The position numbers and the translations under genes were made by a program. A stretch of DNA of 64,000 bases from Deltaproteobacteria bacterium. Its GTDB lineage: Bacteria; Desulfobacterota; Desulfuromonadia; Geobacterales; Pseudopelobacteraceae. Under the pieces are notes generated by a model, which was not told where the DNA came from, made no database searches, and saw nothing but the letters and a program-made list of their open reading frames with translations. This document shows positions 18,105-24,852 of the stretch, in pieces; the stretch's first letter is position 1, and every line of letters starts with the position of its first letter. The stretch is from positions 36,410 to 100,409 of the forward strand of contig JAFLLC010000122.1 of the NCBI GenBank assembly GCA_019162745.1, given 5' to 3'.

Positions 18105-18385
18105 ACCGCTCCATTATTAATTGCCTGTCGCAACACGGTACTCGGCTTGAACGATAAAATACGCCGGGCTCCAATAGTAATAGCCTCGCCCGTCTGCGGA
18201 TTTCGGCCTCGACGATCTTTTTTCTGTTTAACTATAAAACTACCGAATCCAGAAATTTTAAGTGTCTCACCAGATTCGAGAGTCGATTTCATGATGGAGA
18301 AAACCGCTTCCATCAATTCCACGCATTCTTTTTTCGATAGTCCGGTGCCAGCCTGAATTTTCTCTGCAATATCTGCTTTGGTCAT
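18101..18385 (-). CDS. IHF/HU-family DNA-bending protein
   Basis: A 94-residue histone-like protein with the whole family fold: helical dimer base (MTKADIAEKIQAGTGLSKKE), beta strands LKISGFGSFIVKQK, and the DNA-inserting arm GRNPQTGEAITIGARRI, ending in FKPSTVLRQAIN. It is closest in style to the IHF alpha subunit. AAGGA lies 8 bases before the ATG. Its stop overlaps the start of the DUF1848 fusion. As it sits in an accessory insert between a DUF429-like gene and damaged genes, it may be element-borne rather than the cell's main IHF. The arm proline that intercalates into DNA is present. Confidence 0.88.
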   Translation of the reverse strand: MTKADIAEKIQAGTGLSKKECVELMEAVFSIMKSTLESGETLKISGFGSFIVKQKKDRRGRNPQTGEAITIGARRILSFKPSTVLRQAINNGAV

Positions 18386-18403
18386 AGAACATTCCTTGTC
18401 AGT

Positions 18404-19228
18404 TTACATTATCCCCAATATCCAACCTTCAACCTGTGCAACGGTCCTCTCGGCAGGTGTCAGATGCGGATTAAAGTATGTCGCAATTTTACCATCCAGA
18501 TCCGCTTGCCGCAGCCAAGCAGCAACTGAATATGCATCATGCTGATCCTGGGTGCGATCCTCTCGAACAAACCCCTTACTCCATAAAGACGGATAGACTT
18601 CCAAAATTGCAGATTTCCCAGTTGGGATATCCCAGCCATCAAAGGGCCAGAAGTGGATGCGGTCGCTAAGGTTCTGGCGTAAATAACGTAACCAGGGGAT
18701 TCCGGAATGGGTAGATTTGGCCACAGAGCCATTAACATCAAAATGGAATACCGACTTTGCTCCACCAGAACGCTCTTCGGTTAATCGCCGCCAGCGGGAG
18801 TTGCCGGTTCGATCAGCACCGTTTCCAATTTGACCATTACGTACAAAATCAACATAGGTGTTGTCATCATCTGTTGGCCAGTGGAGCTGAAAGTCATCGA
18901 GGAATTCAGGCCAGTCTGGTGGCAGGTGATGACATTCAAAATATCGCAGAGGAAATGAGAAACCGTGATCAATTCCGACAATAGTCGGCTGATCTTCCAG
19001 AAGCCTTTCGAGCAACCATTCGGCAATGCCACGACGAGTCCAGTATGTGCGCGGGCTTGGCGGCGGCTGTATCTCTAACGGCGTCGTGTTGTGGTCGGAC
19101 ATATAGACGCGAAGACCTTTCAGGCTGGATGTTGGCGTCTGGGCTCCAGAATAGTCGATGCCGATGTATCTTTTGAATTCAGATGCTATTGCCACTTGGA
19201 CACCATCAGTTGCTCCACATGATTCCAC
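18404..19228 (-). CDS. DUF429-like predicted RNase H-fold protein
   Basis: Up to 274 residues; the frame opens with GTG at 19228 and overlaps the end of the RNA-ligase remnant by about 43 bp, so the true start may be an internal GTG about 12 codons later. Near the N-terminus YIGIDYSGAQTP and then TIVGIDHGFSFP give the two Asp-containing strands of an RNase H-like fold; later SAILEVYPSLW and DQHDAYSVAAWL resemble the C-terminal acidic motif of DUF429 proteins. Biochemical role unknown. It precedes the IHF/HU gene on the same strand. Confidence 0.5.
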   Translation of the reverse strand: MESCGATDGVQVAIASEFKRYIGIDYSGAQTPTSSLKGLRVYMSDHNTTPLEIQPPPSPRTYWTRRGIAEWLLERLLEDQPTIVGIDHGFSFPLRYFECHHLPPDWPEFLDDFQLHWPTDDDNTYVDFVRNGQIGNGADRTGNSRWRRLTEERSGGAKSVFHFDVNGSVAKSTHSGIPWLRYLRQNLSDRIHFWPFDGWDIPTGKSAILEVYPSLWSKGFVREDRTQDQHDAYSVAAWLRQADLDGKIATYFNPHLTPAERTVAQVEGWILGIM

Positions 19229-19558
19229 TCTATCCGCCGGTTACTCCAATGCTCGCCAATTGTCTGAATAAAATCGGGACGAACAAGTTTTGCTCTTGCT
19301 TCAGGCCATTCAGCAGACTCTTTTCTTATAACAACACCTTCCAGAGTACCTTGCCGAAAAGCGATTTTGCGCACGGACATAGCCTTCTTGGCTCACCGAT
19401 ATACCCAGATTGGCACCATCCAGCTTTTCTTCCACAATAACTTCATACAAAAGCAATGTGTCGGCTTCCTGAGGGGAAAGGACCTTGTCATCGCGTGGGA
19501 TTCCATTGCCAAGCCAGACAATGTGGGGGGTATGGGGAAAGCGGAAGAAGTCGTTCAT
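19186..19558 (-). pseudogene. RNA ligase family gene, internally deleted and frameshifted
   Basis: Two frames hold the two ends of one gene. From ATG 19558 the sequence reads MNDFFRFPHTPHIVWLGNG, then VIVEEKLDGANLGISVS (the KxDG nucleotidyl-Lys motif I) and VRAQNR. The reading then fails, and in the other frame 19186-19380 continues with GTLEGVVIRKES (motif IV-type EGVVIR) and KLVRPDFIQTIGEHW. Members of this family have roughly 100 residues between these motifs, which are missing, together with a frame change. The adenylation Lys survives but the enzyme cannot be whole. Confidence 0.7.
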
Positions 19559-19619
19559 TATTTCACATCCTTTAAAGCGAGGTACAAAGAGCGTAAATTC
19601 AGAACTCCGACGACCTTGC

Positions 19620-20066
19620 TTACCATAAATAACGTTCGTCATATTCCACACCGACTTTGCGAAGAAATTCCAGATATTCTTCCTGAAATGTTTTTGTGCA
19701 GTGATGCGTTTCCTGATTCTGAATGTAATGTGAAATAGCTTCACGTCGGTTTTCACTTACGGTAAAAGCACCATAGCCGTCTTGCCAGCCGAATTCCTTG
19801 ATTCCGATTGTTTCATGCGCCCATTTTGAGGATGAGTGTTTCAGGTCTCTCAGAACATCACAAAGTCTATGTGTTGCTTTCAGGCCGATCAGAAGATGGA
19901 CATGATCATCAACACCACCAACAGATTCGGGTACGCCGCCAAGATCGCGGATGATACCGCCAAGGTAGGCGTGCAGGCGTTCGCGCCATTCGTTTGTGAT
20001 CAATGGCACATGGTTTTTGGTGCTGAATACGATGTGGTAATGCAAACTCAAATGGGTGGATGGCAT
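19620..20066 (-). CDS. REP-associated tyrosine transposase (RAYT, IS200/Y1 family)
   Basis: A 148-residue HUH-type transposase. The start at 20066 gives the family N-terminus MPSTHLSLHYHIVFSTKNH; longer frames run into tandem repeats and are rejected. The HUH pair is in DDHVHLLIGL, and the catalytic Tyr is likely in AISHYIQNQETHH. Other family marks are KHSSSKWAHE and FGWQDGYGAFTVS. It lacks ends of its own like IS200; instead its upstream side is an array of REP-like hairpins, as expected for a domesticated RAYT that mobilises REP sequences. It separates the damaged genes from the defence operon. Confidence 0.85.
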   Translation of the reverse strand: MPSTHLSLHYHIVFSTKNHVPLITNEWRERLHAYLGGIIRDLGGVPESVGGVDDHVHLLIGLKATHRLCDVLRDLKHSSSKWAHETIGIKEFGWQDGYGAFTVSENRREAISHYIQNQETHHCTKTFQEEYLEFLRKVGVEYDERYLW

Positions 20067-20082
20067 GGTTGTTCCTTTTGAT

Positions 20083-20243
20083 ACCCGTGTATGGCGACAA
20101 TTCCTGTGTGTGGTGATGATTCCCGTGCATGTCGATGATTCCCGTGCACCGCGATAATTCCGTGCACGTCGATGATTCCCGTGCACCGCGATAATTCCGT
20201 GCATGTCGATGATTCCCGTGCACCGCGATAATTCCGTGCACCG
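20083..20243. repeat. Tandem repeat of alternating 19- and 18-bp units (37-bp higher-order unit)
   Basis: Directly upstream of the RAYT start, a 19-bp unit (CGTGCAYGTCGATGATTCC) alternates with an 18-bp unit (CGTGCACCGCGATAATTC). The pair is repeated three times, preceded by two more diverged copies and ending in a partial unit that merges into the first REP hairpin. The shared CGTGCAC is the same as the REP hairpin arm, so the array probably arose from it. Confidence 0.85.
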
Positions 20244-20612
20244 CCCCTTCAGGGCTGTACACGGCTGATTTCCGTCGCCCTTTTAGGGCGTTGTGTTTTT
20301 TGGCTGTATTATTTCCGGGGGGATGTGCCCCCCGGCTGATTTCCATTGCCCCATTGGGGCATCGTGTTTTCGGTTTTGGTTTCCGGTTTTGGTTTTGGTT
20401 TTGGTTTCGGTTTCGACTTCGGTTTCGGTTTCGACTTCGGTTTCGACTTCGGTTTCGGTTTCGACTTTGGTTTTCGGTTTCGACTTTGGTTTTCGGTTTT
20501 CGGCCTGAAAGGCCGATTGGATATTAGCCGTGTACAACCCTGAAAGGGTGGTGCACGGAAATGGAAATGTAACAACCCCTATTTATCGCGCCCTGAAAGG
20601 GCGCAGGAGCTT
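20234..20612. repeat. REP-like hairpin array with an inverted REP pair
   Basis: At least six short palindromes lie between the RAYT and the methyltransferase stop. Two 31-bp hairpins, 20234-20264 and 20528-20558, are inverted copies of each other (13-bp arms with CCGTG/CACGG ends, 5-base loops, 3 differences). Others are GCCC-TTTTA-GGGC (20277-20289), an 8-bp GC stem (20316-20336), GCCCC/GGGGC (20348-20360), CGGCC-TGAAA-GGCCG (20501-20515) and GCGCCC-TGAAA-GGGCGC (20589-20605). Several are followed by CTGATTTCCRT. The last lies 8 bp past the methyltransferase stop and may also end that transcript. Confidence 0.8.
20367..20500. repeat. Hexanucleotide repeat tract (GGTTTC/GACTTC family)
   Basis: About 130 bp of imperfect 6-bp repeats, first GGTTTT, then GGTTTC and GACTTC in mixed order, lying between two REP-like hairpins. 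One strand is almost all pyrimidine-free. No real gene uses it. It is expected to be length-unstable. Confidence 0.85.
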
Positions 20613-23600
20613 TCAAAACAACCCCGGTTCTTCCACCCCTGTCTTCTTCCCCTTCACAGCCTTCCCTTTACCCAATTTCACCGGCTTCTTGGCTTCTTCC
20701 TCTGCTGCCCGTTGGTGGTTAAGAGCGAGGAGGCGTTTCAGGAGTTCCTTGCGGGCGTCGGGGGAGATGGTGAAGCGAACACGGTCGTTTTCGGGAAGGG
20801 TTTCGACTTCGTGGAAGTCATGGCCAAGGTTGAAGCCGGTCCAACCGTAGGCGGCGAGGACGGCTTCGTCCAGTTCACAGTGGAGTTTACGGAGTTCGAG
20901 GATACCTTGGTATCCGGCTTCGGCTTCTTCCGGTTTGCCGCTGACCTTGGCGACGATGGCAGGCGTGAGGTCGCGGTTATGGAAAAGGTTGTAGATGTCG
21001 GTCAGTCCGAGCCAGAGGCGGTGCATGAGAGAACGGCGGTATTCGTGGTAGTGCTCACCCATGATCGCAAGTGTTTGGTGGGCTGTTTTCCAGAGCCCTT
21101 CTGGGAATGGAAATGTTTCAAAGCACTTAGAAGGTGAGTAGCGAAGGTCTTGTTTTAAGGCACCGCTATATTTTCGAGCCCATATCTCATGAACCCCTGA
21201 TTGAACAATATTATAAAGATCCCAACGGTCAGTCGTGAAAATTTTCAATGCATCCGTAAAAACATATGATGGGGACATTGAAGAAAAATTCAGATGTTTC
21301 GTTGTGCGTGCTATGACAAAACACCTATCCTTGCCTCTAATTAACTCATAAGCTTGGGCCGATGTTCGTTTATATATCCACCATTTCTCACGCAGCGGCT
21401 TTTCAGATGACAACTCTCTTTCAGGTCTTACCAGACGTTCAGCTATTTCAAATGGTTCTGGATAGCTACGCGATTTTTCCTCAGACCAATTAAAAAAGTT
21501 AATTATGGAACGCCCAGGTTCTTGGTCAGGGGCATTATTTAATTCCTGACCGTTGATTAGTGGAAGAATTACGTCTTTATTTTTTGAATTTAATTTCCAG
21601 AGCTGTTCAGCATTTTCTTTTGTCAAAAGAAAACCGTCCCCTTGGAAATGTACACCTTCGAACATTTTCTGTTGATTTTCTAGAAGGCTAATTGGTTCAA
21701 GTGTGCAAGTATTGTCCTCAAAAAAAGCATTTATATAAGTAACTTCTTTTGAATCTAGAACTCTATTGCCCTCCCACAATCCGTTGTGGAATGAAACCAA
21801 GGAGACAACAAGGTTTGCTCGCCCCGGCCATTTAATTCCACGTACTGCAAAATTAATGTTACCACCTTGAATAAGCACTTGCTCTAAACCATCTTTCCGT
21901 ATGTCACCGTCCTTGATCGAGTTAGTAGTAATAAACGAGGCAAATCCTGCGGGACGGAGAAGAGTGAATATTCGGCGTACAAAATAGGCCACTAGGTCAC
22001 TTAAGCCAGCAGGGGCATATTCCCACTTTACGTAGTGGCAGAAAGGATACCCGTAGGTTCCACTTAGATTGGTTCCCCCAAGATACGGAGGATTCCCAAG
22101 AATGCAGTCAAATCCACCTTGTTCGATAATCTCCGGAAACTCCAGAAACCAGTGAAAGAACCGCTTGCGATTGGCTGTTGTCCACGCCATTGCCGTAGCC
22201 TGCCCCTGCGGAGTACGATGACCATCGAGATAGCCACGATACTCCTCATCAGTAATCAGCTTGGGCTGATTTTCTTTGATCTTCTCAATGTAGAACTGGG
22301 CAACCGGAATGGCGGCAACCTGGTTCAACAGCCAGGCATCCTGACCACCGGAAAACTCCTGATAACGACCCTTTTTGGCTTCAATCTCGGCAGGGTTACG
22401 CTCCGGCAGAGCAGCAATAGTTCGCCACCCCTTCAGAATCTCAGACAGATGTTTCTCCACCTCTGGAGTAAAGACAAGACTGTCCTGCTTGCCAAGTCGC
22501 TTTTCGTGCATCTGCCGTTCTTCCTTGTTCCGCTTGCGGTAGCTGGCGGCAATTTCCTTATCATCCCCCGGCATGGTGGTAAACGCCTCATCAGGCACGC
22601 CACGCTCCAGTTCTTCCCTCCGAGCAAAACCTACAATTGCATTGCCACACTTGATGTGATGATCGAGGAAGTTGAGCGGCTGTCCAGGAATGTGGGCTTC
22701 CAGCCAGAGGGCAACCTTGCACAACTCCACAGCCAGCGGATTTAAGTCAACACCATAAATGCAGTTACAGATGACATCGCGAATGGCAGTGCGGAAGGCA
22801 ATCGGTGACGGCTGCTCTTCACCGGTGCGGACGACAGCCAGCTCGGTAGCAATCCGTCGGGCGGCAGCTAGCAGAATATGACCAGAACCGCAGGAAATAT
22901 CAGCCACTCGCAGTGATAGCAGCGCCTTTTCCGGATTAGCCTCTTTGAGTTTGTCTGCGATAAGGTAGTCAAGTGAGTGCTTGATCAGCGGCTGCACCAG
23001 ATCATCCGGTGTGTAGTGAGAACCAGTAGCGGCACGTTCATCACCAAGGGCAAAGGCGAACTCAACCGAACTGTCGGTGCGGATAAAAACCGGTTCGTAT
23101 TCCAACAGACCTTCGTAAACCGAACCGAACTCCTCAACATTGAGGGCTGCATAGTTGACCCTGATCACCTGGCCGTTGTTCGGGTTTTCATACAGGCTAA
23201 GGGAACGAAGGCAATGCAGTATGGTTTCATTGTCAAGTGCACAGCGGCCAAAAGGGCCGATGGCATCGAAGCGGAACAGGTCACCCGCTAGCGGGGCGAT
23301 ACCGAGCTTGCTGCCGGGACCGCCATCTTCAAATAGATTGAAAGTTGCCAGCAGAGCCAACCAGTGGTCATCGTGTCGCCGGTCTGCCAGATAGCGCTTT
23401 TCTGAAAGACGACGCAGACGCATCAAGCTGTAATAACGATCATAGATATCACGTTTGGCAGCAGATTGTGAGGGTGGATAGATAAGATTGCGCTCTTCGA
23501 TAACCATCAGGAAGAGCAGGCGATATATCAGCCGAAGGAGGAAGTGATAATATTCTAAAGGCTCAAGTCTGCCGGAATTGATATCTTCCAACAGCTCCGT

Positions 23601-24419
23601 GTTTTGCGGATGTCGCAGGAAACCATTGGCAAAGGTTCGGATGGCATTCTCAACAGCTTTGCTCAGTCCATCACGAATACGGGCACCGGAATCAAGAGAG
23701 TCCTGGTGGTAGCGCTCAATGATGCTGTCAGAGGAGTTGTCCAACTGTGCAGGCAATCTGGTTACATGCAGAAGCCGATAGAGGATAGCGAAGTCGGCAA
23801 ACAAGCCATCACTGAAGATCCGGTCAAGATCGAACTCCAGGTAGGTGAGCTTTACCAGGCGTGAACTGTCCCGCAGTAATCGCAGCAGCCTACCGTTGGT
23901 GACAATGCCGTAGAGCTGTTCGGTAAGATTCAAGTACTCCTGCATCATTGCATGAGCCGACATTTTCGAAGACAAGGATGAAGGATGAAGGTTGAAGGAT
24001 GTATTTAAAGCCGTTCCCGGTTTTCTGTCCAACCCTGCTGGTTCGTTGCAGCCGATGATATGGATAGCTGCTTTCCCGCGATTGGTAACGCGGTGAGATA
24101 TCGGGTAGAGCTTGCTGTTCAGCTCAATGCTCTTGGCCTCATATTCGAGCTGATAACCGAGCAGCCCAAACAACGGCACAATCCAGAGGTTGCGAGTCTC
24201 AGTGGTGGCCGGGGAGTCTTCCTTCAGAGTTCCCAGTTTACGGTTATAAATTCGCCAGTAATCCTGGGCATCAGCCCAAGCACGGGCAATTTCATCCTTT
24301 ACCTTGACCGAAGTCTCAAGGCCAAAATCAGAAGGCTTTTGTCCGTTGGCATCATCAAGCTTTTCAAGGATATCTGGGGAAAGGATCGAACCTTCTATGC
24401 GAATTGAGGGGTAATTCAT
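20613..24419 (-). CDS. DrmMI-like N6-adenine DNA methyltransferase (Eco57I type)
   Basis: A 1,268-residue protein, the last gene of the defence operon. HYTPDDLVQPLIKHSL (about 468) leads into SAM motif I VADISCGSGHILLAAA (505-520), the GVDLNPLAVELCKVALW segment, and the catalytic NPPY at 776-779. Size and order match the class 1 DISARM methyltransferase DrmMI and related Eco57I-type enzymes, which mark host DNA. The N-terminal ~450 residues are helical; the C-terminal third is probably target recognition, ending in a Lys-rich tail. No cleavage domain is evident. Residues ~138-150 (LNTSFNLHPSSLSS) come from a heptad repeat inserted in frame. It starts 49 bp after the four-helix-bundle gene with no clear Shine-Dalgarno site. 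Confidence 0.82.
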   Translation of the reverse strand: MNYPSIRIEGSILSPDILEKLDDANGQKPSDFGLETSVKVKDEIARAWADAQDYWRIYNRKLGTLKEDSPATTETRNLWIVPLFGLLGYQLEYEAKSIELNSKLYPISHRVTNRGKAAIHIIGCNEPAGLDRKPGTALNTSFNLHPSSLSSKMSAHAMMQEYLNLTEQLYGIVTNGRLLRLLRDSSRLVKLTYLEFDLDRIFSDGLFADFAILYRLLHVTRLPAQLDNSSDSIIERYHQDSLDSGARIRDGLSKAVENAIRTFANGFLRHPQNTELLEDINSGRLEPLEYYHFLLRLIYRLLFLMVIEERNLIYPPSQSAAKRDIYDRYYSLMRLRRLSEKRYLADRRHDDHWLALLATFNLFEDGGPGSKLGIAPLAGDLFRFDAIGPFGRCALDNETILHCLRSLSLYENPNNGQVIRVNYAALNVEEFGSVYEGLLEYEPVFIRTDSSVEFAFALGDERAATGSHYTPDDLVQPLIKHSLDYLIADKLKEANPEKALLSLRVADISCGSGHILLAAARRIATELAVVRTGEEQPSPIAFRTAIRDVICNCIYGVDLNPLAVELCKVALWLEAHIPGQPLNFLDHHIKCGNAIVGFARREELERGVPDEAFTTMPGDDKEIAASYRKRNKEERQMHEKRLGKQDSLVFTPEVEKHLSEILKGWRTIAALPERNPAEIEAKKGRYQEFSGGQDAWLLNQVAAIPVAQFYIEKIKENQPKLITDEEYRGYLDGHRTPQGQATAMAWTTANRKRFFHWFLEFPEIIEQGGFDCILGNPPYLGGTNLSGTYGYPFCHYVKWEYAPAGLSDLVAYFVRRIFTLLRPAGFASFITTNSIKDGDIRKDGLEQVLIQGGNINFAVRGIKWPGRANLVVSLVSFHNGLWEGNRVLDSKEVTYINAFFEDNTCTLEPISLLENQQKMFEGVHFQGDGFLLTKENAEQLWKLNSKNKDVILPLINGQELNNAPDQEPGRSIINFFNWSEEKSRSYPEPFEIAERLVRPERELSSEKPLREKWWIYKRTSAQAYELIRGKDRCFVIARTTKHLNFSSMSPSYVFTDALKIFTTDRWDLYNIVQSGVHEIWARKYSGALKQDLRYSPSKCFETFPFPEGLWKTAHQTLAIMGEHYHEYRRSLMHRLWLGLTDIYNLFHNRDLTPAIVAKVSGKPEEAEAGYQGILELRKLHCELDEAVLAAYGWTGFNLGHDFHEVETLPENDRVRFTISPDARKELLKRLLALNHQRAAEEEAKKPVKLGKGKAVKGKKTGVEEPGLF
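23974..24008. repeat. Solo heptad-repeat arm inside the methyltransferase gene
   Basis: Four tandem AAGGWTG heptads followed by TATTTAAAG, matching the left arm and start of the centre of the 74-bp elements. No right arm follows. It is translated in frame as part of the methyltransferase at about residues 138-150. Confidence 0.75.
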
Positions 24420-24425
24420 AAAGGC

Positions 24426-24852
24426 AAGGATGAATTATGAAGGATGAAGGATGAGATAATTTGCATATTCATTTTCCCTGTATTTTGCATTTTTTCGAGA
24501 TTGATGTGAATATTGCCAACAGTTGGTTGCATTCATCTTGTTGTGGCAACGTAATTTCTGACGATAAAATGCCCGATTCAGATAAAAGCTCGAACCAGTA
24601 GGCTGTTTCATCTAATTCTTTCAGGCAATCTCCGACTTTAGATATAAATTCTGCATTTGAACGGGCACGGCAAGCTTCACGGTAATTTGCTCCAACGGAA
24701 GTTGCAGAGCGAAGAACCTGTTTTCCGATGATCTGTGCTTCAGTCGTTTTGGGTAAGGATGAAAATATCCGGATAACAGCAAGAGCAAATTCTTTTGTTC
24801 TTTTCCTTAAATCAGGTTGTTTTTCATCCTTCATAATTCATCCTTCAACCTT
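24426..24852. mobile_element. Inverted heptad element carrying the four-helix-bundle gene
   Basis: Five left heptads (24426-24460; the fifth degenerate) and four right heptads of CATCCTT type (24825-24852) bracket a 364-bp centre that holds almost all of the four-helix-bundle gene. The arm counts, five and four, are the same as in the two 74-bp elements at 27098 and 29425, whose centre is only 11 bp. The simplest reading is a filled version of the same element. More diverged heptads continue to about 24876. The mobile nature is inferred from the copies; no transposase is encoded. Confidence 0.55.
24469..24834 (-). CDS. Four-helix-bundle protein (23S rRNA intervening-sequence protein family)
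   Basis: A 121-residue protein with the family signature ATSVGANYREACRARSNAEFISKVGDCLKELDETAYWFELL, here given only to show the helical core (about residues 45-85). Free-standing members are common but of unknown role; relatives are encoded in 23S rRNA intervening sequences, and Avd of diversity-generating retroelements shares the fold. Its ATG, its AAGGA Shine-Dalgarno site and the stop of the preceding gene (ATGA overlap) are all made of heptad repeats. It may be a passenger of the repeat element rather than a working part of the defence operon. Confidence 0.82.
   Translation of the reverse strand: MKDEKQPDLRKRTKEFALAVIRIFSSLPKTTEAQIIGKQVLRSATSVGANYREACRARSNAEFISKVGDCLKELDETAYWFELLSESGILSSEITLPQQDECNQLLAIFTSISKKCKIQGK

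Noticed and set aside
18404..18765. Minus-strand 101-codon frame at 18460-18765 and plus-strand frames nearby
   Set aside because: They overlap the DUF429-like gene in other frames and show no domain or start signal.
20083..20243. Possible CRISPR array
   Set aside because: Units of 18 and 19 bp are joined directly with no unique spacers, and no cas genes are present.
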